NCBI GenBank assembly: GCA_016777395.1
Contig: JADHRO010000040.1
Span: 1 to 11,893, forward strand
Reading direction: 5' to 3'
Length of the DNA stretch: 11,893 nucleotides
DNA from: Chitinophagales bacterium
GTDB taxonomy: Bacteria > Bacteroidota > Bacteroidia > Chitinophagales > UBA8649
Shown here: piece after piece, positions 6,562-11,893 of the stretch
Layout: each line of letters begins with the position of its first letter
How positions within the stretch are numbered: position 1 is the first letter of the stretch
The notes under the pieces: generated by a model
Told to the model about the DNA's origin: nothing
Seen by the model: the letters and a program-made list of their open reading frames with translations, nothing else
Database searches by the model: none
Made by a program: the position numbers and the translations under genes

Positions 6562-7359
6562 TTATTCTACGATTTCCTGTAGGTAATTATTTTTTTTTAT
6601 TGCTTGATCTATAACTCCAAAATCAGTTAAGATTTCCGCTTTCTCTTTTTTTACTACGATATCATGCTCGTAGTGTGCACTTACTCTCCCATCCTTTGTC
6701 AATATTGTCCAACCATCTTGGGCTGAAACAACATCACGTGTTCCGAGATTAATCATTGGTTCAATAGCTAAAACCATATTCTCCAACAATTTAGTTCCTT
6801 GGCCTTTTCTTCCGTAGTTAGGCACTTCAGGATCTTCATGTAATGATTTTCCTAAACCATGTCCAACCAACTCCCGAACCACACCATATCCATGTTCTTT
6901 TTCACAATACTGTTGTATTGCAAATCCGATATCCCCTACACGCTTACCAACAATGGCTTGCTCTATTCCGAGGCTTAACGACTTCCGTGTTACTTGAAGA
7001 AGCTTTATGACTTCCATTTCGACACCTGCCATAGCAAATGTAAAAGCTTGGTCACCATAAAATTCATTCATTATCGTACCACAATCAATCGACAATACAT
7101 CATCTTCTTTGACAACTGTATCATTCGGTATCCCATGAACCACTGCACTATTTATTGAAAAACAAAGCGTATTAGGGAAATCCCCATATCCTTTGAATCC
7201 AGGCACAGCGCCATGATCTCTGATAAACTCCTCGGCCAACTTATCTAAAAACAATGGTGTAACACCAGGTTTTATATGATTAGCTAACTCAGCTAAGGTT
7301 TTTGAAACAAGTAAAGAACTCTCTTTAATTAACTCAATTTCTGCTGGCGACTTCACCAT
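6562..7359 (-). CDS. map: Type I methionine aminopeptidase
   Basis: MetAP removes the N-terminal methionine from nascent proteins with a dinuclear metal centre. Starting at the ATG at 7359 gives 265 residues, close to the family's usual 250-265, and leaves a 4-base gap after the secY stop. A GTG at 7383 would add eight residues and overlap secY. I prefer 7359 because the protein then begins MVKSPAEIELIKESS, like family members. In this numbering the ligands are D92 and D103 (SIDCGT and FYGDQ), H167 (VGHGLG), E200 (AIEPM) and E231 (HYEHD). H75 in VVHGIPND is the substrate-contacting histidine. All are present. It lacks the N-terminal zinc-finger extension of eukaryotic forms. It sits directly after secY without adk in between. 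Confidence 0.96.
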   Translation of the reverse strand: MVKSPAEIELIKESSLLVSKTLAELANHIKPGVTPLFLDKLAEEFIRDHGAVPGFKGYGDFPNTLCFSINSAVVHGIPNDTVVKEDDVLSIDCGTIMNEFYGDQAFTFAMAGVEMEVIKLLQVTRKSLSLGIEQAIVGKRVGDIGFAIQQYCEKEHGYGVVRELVGHGLGKSLHEDPEVPNYGRKGQGTKLLENMVLAIEPMINLGTRDVVSAQDGWTILTKDGRVSAHYEHDIVVKKEKAEILTDFGVIDQAIKKNNYLQEIVE

Positions 7360-7363
7360 CTTT

Positions 7364-8716
7364 TTAAATGGAAGCCCCCACACTTTGTCTTCCTCTCAAT
7401 TTACTTCCACCTTTCATTAGGCCATCATAATGACGCATCATTAAGTGACTTTCTATTTGTTGCAGTGTATCTAAAATTACTCCCACCATAATTAATAAGG
7501 AAGTACCCCCAAAGAAATAAGCAAAACCAGTATTCACTCCACCCAACATCGCAAATGCAGGAAGGATAGCAATAATTCCTAAAAATATTGAACCTGGTAA
7601 TGTAATTCGTGAAACCACTGTATCTACATATTCAGCTGTGTTTTTCCCTGGCTTAATACCTGGAATAAAACCCCCATCTTTTTTCAACTGATCCGCAATT
7701 TGAACTGGATTAACCACCATCGCTGTATAGAAGTATGTAAATACCACTATCAATAAAAACGTAAAAATATTATATGCCCAGCTCGTTGGATCAGAAAAAG
7801 CTTGTACAAACCAACTTGATTGATTATCCGTAAAGAATTGATAAACCATAGAAGGCAAGAACATAATCGCTTGAGCAAAGATGATAGGCATTACACCTGA
7901 CGCATTTACTTTAAGCGGTAAATATTGTCTGTTACCACCTGCTTGAAGTGATTGAGCTCCTTGAACAATATTTCTTTTAGCGTATTGAATCGCTACCCTT
8001 CTTGTCGCTTGGACTAAGGCTATTGACGCAATAATTATTAAGAATAAGATGACTAGTTCGAAAATAAAGATGACTAAACCACCACCGCTTGCACCAAAAC
8101 GAGCAGCTAATTCACTTGCAAATGATCCCGGTAATGCAGCGATAATTCCTACCATAATTAATAAGGAAATACCATTCCCAATTCCACTATCAGTTATTTT
8201 TTCACCAATCCACATGGCAAACAAAGTACCTGTAGATAAGACTATCATTGCAGTAAAAGTAAATAATGCAGGAGAATAGCCCTCTACGATTTGAATACCT
8301 TGAGAATTCAATAGTGTAAGATAACCAGCACCTTGAACCATTGTTACAATAATGGTTAAAATTCTAGTGATTTGGTTAATCTGACGACGACCACTTTCAC
8401 CTTCTTTCTGTAATTTTTGGAAGTAAGGAACTGCAATTGTTAGAAGTTGAACTGCAATCGATGCTGAAATATAAGGCATAATACCTAAGGCCATAATAGA
8501 AGCTCTACTAAAAGCACCTCCTGCAAATATGTTAACCATACCAAGTATACCAGATCCTGCTTTATCTGCAAGAGCATTTAAACTTGAAGGGTCAACCCCA
8601 GGAAGAACTACGTAGGAACCAATTCTATATACCAAAACTAATAATAAGGTAAATAAAATCTTATCTCTCAATTCCTTGATGGACCAAATATTTTTTATCG
8701 TTTCAATAAACTTCAC
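7364..8716 (-). CDS. secY: Protein translocase subunit SecY
   Basis: SecY is the channel of the general secretion pathway; with SecE and SecG it moves unfolded proteins across or into the inner membrane. The 450-residue length is typical (E. coli 443). About ten hydrophobic segments can be seen. The first helix ends in YRIGSYVVLPG (30-40), and the plug region lies around GSGILGMVNIFAGG (54-67). LGIMPYISASI follows at 77-87, and GIGNGISLLIMVG (178-190) marks helix 5. The cytosolic loop FIPGIKPGKNTAEYVD (350-365) binds ribosomes and SecA; K355 stands where E. coli has R357. GGTSLLIMVG (403-412) marks helix 10. The start codon is GTG at 8716, since the only upstream in-frame ATG is followed at once by TAG. 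It lies 10 bases after rplO. Confidence 0.97.
   Translation of the reverse strand: MKFIETIKNIWSIKELRDKILFTLLLVLVYRIGSYVVLPGVDPSSLNALADKAGSGILGMVNIFAGGAFSRASIMALGIMPYISASIAVQLLTIAVPYFQKLQKEGESGRRQINQITRILTIIVTMVQGAGYLTLLNSQGIQIVEGYSPALFTFTAMIVLSTGTLFAMWIGEKITDSGIGNGISLLIMVGIIAALPGSFASELAARFGASGGGLVIFIFELVILFLIIIASIALVQATRRVAIQYAKRNIVQGAQSLQAGGNRQYLPLKVNASGVMPIIFAQAIMFLPSMVYQFFTDNQSSWFVQAFSDPTSWAYNIFTFLLIVVFTYFYTAMVVNPVQIADQLKKDGGFIPGIKPGKNTAEYVDTVVSRITLPGSIFLGIIAILPAFAMLGGVNTGFAYFFGGTSLLIMVGVILDTLQQIESHLMMRHYDGLMKGGSKLRGRQSVGASI
7481..7507. repeat. Direct repeat copy A inside secY (helix 10)
   Basis: This 27-base segment matches 8147-8173 at 25 positions, with an exact core of 18 bases (accataattaataaggaa). 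It encodes residues 404-412, GTSLLIMVG. The copies are 666 bases apart, a multiple of three. Confidence 0.85.
8147..8173. repeat. Direct repeat copy B inside secY (helix 5)
   Basis: Partner of the repeat at 7481-7507. It encodes residues 182-190, GISLLIMVG, using the same codons as the other copy in the core. The two mismatches are one synonymous change and one Thr/Ile change. Confidence 0.85.
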
Positions 8717-8719
8717 TAT

Positions 8720-8725
8720 CTACAT
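8720..8725 (-). promoter_or_regulatory. ATG-TAG start-stop just before the secY start
   Basis: Between the rplO TAA (8729-8727) and the secY GTG (8716-8714) the minus strand reads TATGTAGATA. It contains an ATG followed directly by a TAG stop, in the same frame as secY. Such a minimal start-stop could hold or recycle ribosomes before the weaker GTG. Its presence is plain; a role is only inferred. Confidence 0.35.
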
Positions 8726-8726
8726 A

Positions 8727-9173
8727 TTAAATTTTTGTAAAAGACCCACCTGCTTTCTCAATTTGAGCTTGAGCAGTAGCGCTTATTGCATGGGCGGTAA
8801 CCTTTACTTTTATTGTCAATTCACCATTACCCAAAACCTTAACGATTTCAGAGTTTTTAATTATGTTATTTTCTTTCAAGAAATTCAAATCAATCTCCTT
8901 CACCTTATACTTATCTGCATAATGTTGAATCATGGCTAAGTTAAGAACAGCATACTCTTTGCGATTGATGTTCTTAAAACCTCTTTTTGGTATTCTTCTT
9001 TGCAAGGGCATTTGACCACCTTCAAATCCGATTTTCCTTGAGTATCCCGAGCGAGATTGAGCACCCTTATGACCTCTTGTGGATGTACCACCTTTACCTG
9101 ATCCTTGACCTCTACCTACTCGCTTCGAATTATGCGTAGAACCTTTTGCTGGCTTTAAACTACTTAAGTTCAT
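8727..9173 (-). CDS. rplO: 50S ribosomal protein L15 (uL15)
   Basis: L15 binds 23S rRNA late in large-subunit assembly and reaches deep into the subunit through a long N-terminal extension. The 148-residue length is usual (E. coli 144). The Gly- and Arg-rich extension (about 1-66) includes KRVGRGQGSGKGGTSTRGHK (17-36), RSGYSRKIGFEGGQMPLQRR (41-60) and PKRGF (62-66). The globular C-terminal half ends with AHAISATAQAQIEKAGG (127-143), the family signature region. It follows rpmD by only 2 bases, so translational coupling is likely, and it precedes secY by 10 bases, the conserved spc-operon order. No Shine-Dalgarno sequence is present. Confidence 0.98.
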   Translation of the reverse strand: MNLSSLKPAKGSTHNSKRVGRGQGSGKGGTSTRGHKGAQSRSGYSRKIGFEGGQMPLQRRIPKRGFKNINRKEYAVLNLAMIQHYADKYKVKEIDLNFLKENNIIKNSEIVKVLGNGELTIKVKVTAHAISATAQAQIEKAGGSFTKI

Positions 9174-9175
9174 AA

Positions 9176-9355
9176 CTATATTTCTTCAATTTTTACTAAA
9201 TGTGACACCTTATTGATCATTCCATCAATTTGAGGTGTACGCTCTAACTCATTGCTACGGCCTATTTTTCTTAAACCTAAAGCAACCATTGTTGCTTTTT
9301 GATCTTTTGGCCTATCGATTACACTCTTAACCTGAGTAACTCTAACTTTTCCCAT
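9176..9355 (-). CDS. rpmD: 50S ribosomal protein L30 (uL30)
   Basis: This 59-codon gene encodes L30, a small protein on the 50S surface that contacts 23S and helps place 5S rRNA. The ATG at 9355 opens MGKVRVTQVKSVIDRPKDQK (1-20). It continues with ATMVALGLRKIGRSNELERT (21-40), which carries the family's LGLRKIG-type motif, and ends LVKIEEI with a TAG stop. The length matches E. coli L30 (59). The gene sits 4 bases after rpsE and 2 bases before rplO, the tightest spacing in the window, which suggests coupled translation. L30 is absent in some bacterial lineages but present here. The leader has no Shine-Dalgarno sequence. Confidence 0.96.
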   Translation of the reverse strand: MGKVRVTQVKSVIDRPKDQKATMVALGLRKIGRSNELERTPQIDGMINKVSHLVKIEEI

Positions 9356-9359
9356 GATC

Positions 9360-9875
9360 TTATCCGTTAAAAACTTTCTTTAATGAAACTCTTCTATCCC
9401 TTGCCACGGTGTACGGATCTCTCATTTTCATGAGCGCATCCACCGTTGCTCTAATCACGTTTGCCGGATTATTTGAACCTTTAGACTTTCCTAATACATT
9501 ATGAACTCCTGCAGCTTCCAAAACCGCTCTCATTCCACCACCAGCAATTACACCGGTACCTTCAGAAGCAGGTCGCATTAAAACTTTAGCTGCCCCAAAC
9601 TTACCTAGCTGCTCATGTGGAATAGTTCCCTTCAAAATAGGAACCTTAACTAAACTTTTCTTTGCATCATCAATAGCCTTTTGAATAGCTTCTGTCACCT
9701 CTCTAGCTTTACCCATTCCGTGACCCACTACACCATTGCCATCACCAACTACCACTAAAGCAGAGAAACCAAAAGTTCTACCACCCTTAGTAACCTTAGC
9801 AACACGACGGATGCTAACCACTTTCTCTTTCAAATCAAGCTCGGAGGCTCTTAACATATTTCCTTTTGCTGACAT
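9360..9875 (-). CDS. rpsE: 30S ribosomal protein S5 (uS5)
   Basis: S5 lies at the mRNA entry side of the 30S subunit and takes part in decoding accuracy and mRNA unwinding. The 171-residue length is close to E. coli (167). The N-terminal double-stranded RNA-binding domain (about 16-79) shows KEKVVSIRRVAKVTKGGR (16-33), FSALVVVGD (37-45) and GHGMGKAREV (51-60). The C-terminal domain carries MRPASEGTGVIAGGGMRAVL (100-119) and GSNNPANVIRATVDAL (133-148). All family blocks are intact. It follows rplR by 18 bases and precedes rpmD by 4. The leader is AT-rich and has no Shine-Dalgarno sequence. Confidence 0.98.
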   Translation of the reverse strand: MSAKGNMLRASELDLKEKVVSIRRVAKVTKGGRTFGFSALVVVGDGNGVVGHGMGKAREVTEAIQKAIDDAKKSLVKVPILKGTIPHEQLGKFGAAKVLMRPASEGTGVIAGGGMRAVLEAAGVHNVLGKSKGSNNPANVIRATVDALMKMRDPYTVARDRRVSLKKVFNG

Positions 9876-9893
9876 TCTACTTAATTTATTTAT

Positions 9894-10244
9894 CTAGAAT
9901 TTTAAACCATTCTCTCTCGCACCTTCTGCTAAAGCAGCGATGCGTCCGTGAAACCTAAAACCGTTTCTATCGAATATAATTGCTTCGATTTTTGCAGCCT
10001 TTGCTTTGTCTGCTAACATTACTCCAACTTTTTTTGACTGATCAACTTTCGTTCCACCACCAACTGAAGTATCTTTTGATGAAGCGGAAACCAAGGTGGT
10101 TCCTGTAACATCATCAATCAATTGAGCATAAATAGCCTTGTTACTTCTAAAAACAGACAACCTAGGTCTTTGAGCAGTACCTGAAACTTTGTTTCGGATA
10201 CCTCTCTTAATTCTTATTCTTCTTTTGATATTACTAAAAGCCAT
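9894..10244 (-). CDS. rplR: 50S ribosomal protein L18 (uL18)
   Basis: L18 binds 5S rRNA and, with L5 and L25-type proteins, anchors it to the central protuberance of the 50S subunit. The 116-residue length is usual (E. coli 117). The basic N-terminus (6-28) is followed by RPRLSVFRSNKAIYAQLIDD (26-45). The C-terminus carries the signature FDRNGFRFHGRIAALAEGAR (91-110) and ends ENGLKF. The gene starts 5 bases after rplF and ends 18 bases before rpsE, so it is likely coupled to rplF. It ends in TAG. No Shine-Dalgarno sequence is visible. Confidence 0.98.
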   Translation of the reverse strand: MAFSNIKRRIRIKRGIRNKVSGTAQRPRLSVFRSNKAIYAQLIDDVTGTTLVSASSKDTSVGGGTKVDQSKKVGVMLADKAKAAKIEAIIFDRNGFRFHGRIAALAEGARENGLKF

Positions 10245-10249
10245 TTCTA

Positions 10250-10801
10250 TTATTTTTTAGCTGATTTACCTTCTTTTCTTCTCACTTGTTCACCTGCGAA
10301 TCTAATTCCTTTTCCTTTATATGGTTCAGGTTTTCTCACAGATCTGATTCTTGCTGCTATCTGCCCTATTAGTTGCTTATCGATACTTGTTAAGATAACT
10401 CTTGGCGGCTTTCCTTTTTCCATTATTGCTTCCACCTTCACCTCATCTGGCAATAAGAAAACAATTGGATGAGAAAATCCTAATGCCATTTCTAACAGTT
10501 GACCAGTAGAAGAAGCCCGAAAACCTACACCCACCAATTCCAATGTTTTGGAATAACCTTCAGAAACACCTGTCACCATATTGTTAATCAATGAACGGTA
10601 TAAACCGTGCAATGCTTTGTGACGCTTTTGCTCAGTGGGACGATCTAAAGTTAAAATACCGTCTTCTATTTTGACGGACATATCTTTATCTATAACCTGC
10701 TTCAACTCACCATTCTTACCTTTAACGGTAAGCAATGCGCCATCCACTTTAACCTCTACTCCTTCTGGTATTGCAATTGGTGCTTTTCCTATTCTAGACA
10801 T
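10250..10801 (-). CDS. rplF: 50S ribosomal protein L6 (uL6)
   Basis: L6 binds the sarcin-ricin loop region of 23S rRNA, next to the factor-binding site. The 183-residue length is near E. coli (177). Two repeated alpha/beta domains are expected. The first begins MSRIGKAPIAIPEGVEV (1-17), with GLYRSLINNMVTGVSEGY (66-83) at the domain junction. The second holds LVGVGFRA (89-96) and LGFSHPI (107-113), and ends with the signature PEPYKGKGIRF (158-168) and a basic tail. It lies 23 bases after rpsH and 5 bases before rplR. Its leader is A-rich, with no Shine-Dalgarno sequence. Confidence 0.98.
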   Translation of the reverse strand: MSRIGKAPIAIPEGVEVKVDGALLTVKGKNGELKQVIDKDMSVKIEDGILTLDRPTEQKRHKALHGLYRSLINNMVTGVSEGYSKTLELVGVGFRASSTGQLLEMALGFSHPIVFLLPDEVKVEAIMEKGKPPRVILTSIDKQLIGQIAARIRSVRKPEPYKGKGIRFAGEQVRRKEGKSAKK

Positions 10802-10824
10802 GATTGATTCTTTTTCTGTTCTTT

Positions 10825-11226
10825 TTAATATACTTCACACAAAATCTCGCCACCTACATTCAGGTTACGAGCTTCTTTATCAGTCATAACACCTTTTGAC
10901 GTAGAAATTATAGCAACCCCTAGACCATTCAACACGTGAGGAATCTCTTTCGAGTTCTTGTAAACACGTTTACCCGGTTTTGAAGCTCTATTGATAGCCT
11001 TCATTACAGGAACCATATTACCATCGTATTTCAATGCGATCATAATTTTTCCTTGTCCACCAAAAGCTTTGTCCTCAAACTTATACTTAAGGATATATCC
11101 TTTATCATAAAGGATTTCGGTAATTCTCTTTTTCAAGTTAGACGCTGGTATCTCCACCATGCGGTGTTGAGCCATTTGAGCGTTTCTAATTCTTGTTAAA
11201 TAATCTGCTACAGTATCGAAATACAT
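10825..11226 (-). CDS. rpsH: 30S ribosomal protein S8 (uS8)
   Basis: S8 binds the central domain of 16S rRNA and in E. coli also represses spc-operon translation by binding near the start of rplE. The 133-residue length is usual (E. coli 130). The N-terminal domain has DTVADYLTRIRNAQMAQH (4-21) and IPASNLKKRITEIL (26-39). The C-terminal RNA-binding domain carries NGLGVAIISTSKGVMTDKEA (100-119) and ends GGEILCEVY. The E. coli-type S8 target would lie upstream of rplE, outside this window, so autoregulation cannot be judged here. It follows rpsN by 18 bases. Confidence 0.98.
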   Translation of the reverse strand: MYFDTVADYLTRIRNAQMAQHRMVEIPASNLKKRITEILYDKGYILKYKFEDKAFGGQGKIMIALKYDGNMVPVMKAINRASKPGKRVYKNSKEIPHVLNGLGVAIISTSKGVMTDKEARNLNVGGEILCEVY

Positions 11227-11244
11227 TTCTTTAATATTTTATTG

Positions 11245-11514
11245 TTACCAACTCGCTTTTGTTACACCAGGTAGTCTACCTGCAGAAGCTAATTCTCTAA
11301 ATTTAACACGACTAATTCCGAAAAACCTAACATATCCTTTTGGTCTTCCAGTAAGTCCACATCTGTTTTTCAATCTTACAGGAGAAGCATTCTTTGGCAA
11401 CTTATCCAATGCTTCATAGTCACCTGCTTCTTTTAAGGCCTTGCGCTTGGAAGCGAACTTCGCAACCATTCTTTCTCTTTTCTTTTGTCTTGCTACAACT
11501 GATTTTCTAGACAT
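11245..11514 (-). CDS. rpsN: 30S ribosomal protein S14 (uS14), zinc-free long form
   Basis: S14 is a 30S head protein near the decoding centre. The 89-residue sequence is of the longer, zinc-independent type; the zinc-binding form is about 61 residues with two CxxC pairs. Here only one cysteine occurs, in RLKNRCGLTGRPKGYVRFFG (47-66), so a zinc ribbon is not possible. The start MSRKSVVARQKKRE and the end RELASAGRLPGVTKASW match the family. It starts 3 bases after the rplE stop and ends 18 bases before rpsH. The close join to rplE suggests coupled translation. Confidence 0.98.
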   Translation of the reverse strand: MSRKSVVARQKKRERMVAKFASKRKALKEAGDYEALDKLPKNASPVRLKNRCGLTGRPKGYVRFFGISRVKFRELASAGRLPGVTKASW

Positions 11515-11517
11515 AAT

Positions 11518-11893
11518 TTATTTTTTAAATGGAAGACCCATTAATTTTAATAATTCCATTGCTTCTTGATCTGTCTTAGCTGTCGTAACAATCGTAATGT
11601 TAAAACCACCAATCCTAGATACTTTATCAATATCAATTTCTGGGAAGATAATTTGCTCAGTAATACCGAAGTTGTAATTTCCTCTTCCGTCAAAGCCTTT
11701 GTTATTAATTCCTTGGAAATCTCTTACTCTAGGTAAGGCAACAGAAATTAAACGATCCAAAAATTCATACATACGCTCTCTTCTCAAAGTAACTTTAGCA
11801 CCAATCGGCATATCTTCTCTCAACTTGAAATTTGATATCGCTTTCTTAGAAAGCGTAGCGACTGCTCTTTGACCTACAATGTCTGTCATTTCT
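11518..11893 (-). CDS. rplE: 50S ribosomal protein L5 (uL5), 5' end cut by window edge
   Basis: L5 binds 5S rRNA and forms part of the central protuberance, touching the P-site tRNA and S13 across the subunit bridge. The frame stays open to the right edge, so roughly 55-60 N-terminal residues are outside the window. The ATG at 11889 is an internal methionine, not the start: L5 proteins are about 180 residues and the visible part already begins in the middle of the fold. Visible motifs are FKLREDMPIGAKVTLR, RMYEFLDRL, PRVRDFQGI and FDGRGNYNFGITEQ, with FPEIDIDKV beyond. The C-terminus ends MELLKLMGLPFKK. It precedes rpsN by 3 bases. Confidence 0.97.
   Translation of the reverse strand, partial: EMTDIVGQRAVATLSKKAISNFKLREDMPIGAKVTLRRERMYEFLDRLISVALPRVRDFQGINNKGFDGRGNYNFGITEQIIFPEIDIDKVSRIGGFNITIVTTAKTDQEAMELLKLMGLPFKK

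Noticed and set aside
7360..7363. Missing adk between secY and map as a possible gene loss
   Set aside because: adk is present there in Firmicutes-type operons, but its absence at this place is usual in Bacteroidota.
7361..7374. 14-base match to the end of rplE (11522-11535 region), reading GLPFKK in both places
   Set aside because: An exact 14-base match in an AT-rich 12-kb window is within chance expectation, and one copy is not in a translated frame.
7360..7383. Upstream GTG start for map overlapping secY by 20 bases
   Set aside because: The ATG at 7359 gives the family-like N-terminus and avoids the overlap. The extra residues MWGLPFKK are only the shifted reading of the secY end.
11887..11889. 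ATG at 11889 as the start of rplE
   Set aside because: The frame is open to the edge and L5 needs about 55-60 more residues upstream, so this is an internal methionine.

Overview
The window is a compact, AT-rich stretch in which every supported gene lies on the minus strand, so transcription runs from the right edge (11893) to the left edge (1). It is the downstream part of a bacterial S10-spc-alpha ribosomal protein cluster followed by a short metabolic tail. The protein sequences point to the phylum Bacteroidota. The evidence is an S14 and an L36 without complete zinc-binding cysteine sets, an L17 with a long low-complexity tail, A-rich leaders that almost all lack Shine-Dalgarno sequences, and the gene order rplQ-carA-eno. 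A Cytophagales-like member is possible, but genus cannot be told from this window.

Layout in the direction of transcription: rplE (5' end cut by the right edge), rpsN, rpsH, rplF, rplR, rpsE, rpmD, rplO, secY, map, infA, rpmJ, rpsM, rpsK, rpsD, rpoA, rplQ. The gaps are 2 to 29 bases, and adk is absent between secY and map. These 17 genes build the ribosome, start translation (IF-1), trim the initiator methionine (MetAP), form the membrane translocon (SecY) and supply the RNA polymerase alpha subunit. A 13-bp perfect hairpin with a GAAA loop and a U-tract follows rplQ and closes the operon.

After a 123-base gap that holds this terminator and a possible weak promoter comes a second tight unit: carA (carbamoyl-phosphate synthase small subunit), eno (enolase) and lgt (prolipoprotein diacylglyceryl transferase, 3' end cut by the left edge). 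Their gaps are 11 and 5 bases. No stretch above 300 bases lacks a gene. The 59-codon rpmD and 38-codon rpmJ were found by reading the gaps between larger genes.

This is a conserved housekeeping region, and I see no mobile element, CRISPR array, tRNA, rRNA or undescribed multi-gene system. The points most worth a second look are regulatory and small: a strong Shine-Dalgarno sequence in front of rpsK against a background without them, an in-frame ATG-TAG start-stop just before the GTG start of secY, an in-frame direct repeat inside secY, and the terminator and promoter arrangement at the rplQ/carA boundary.
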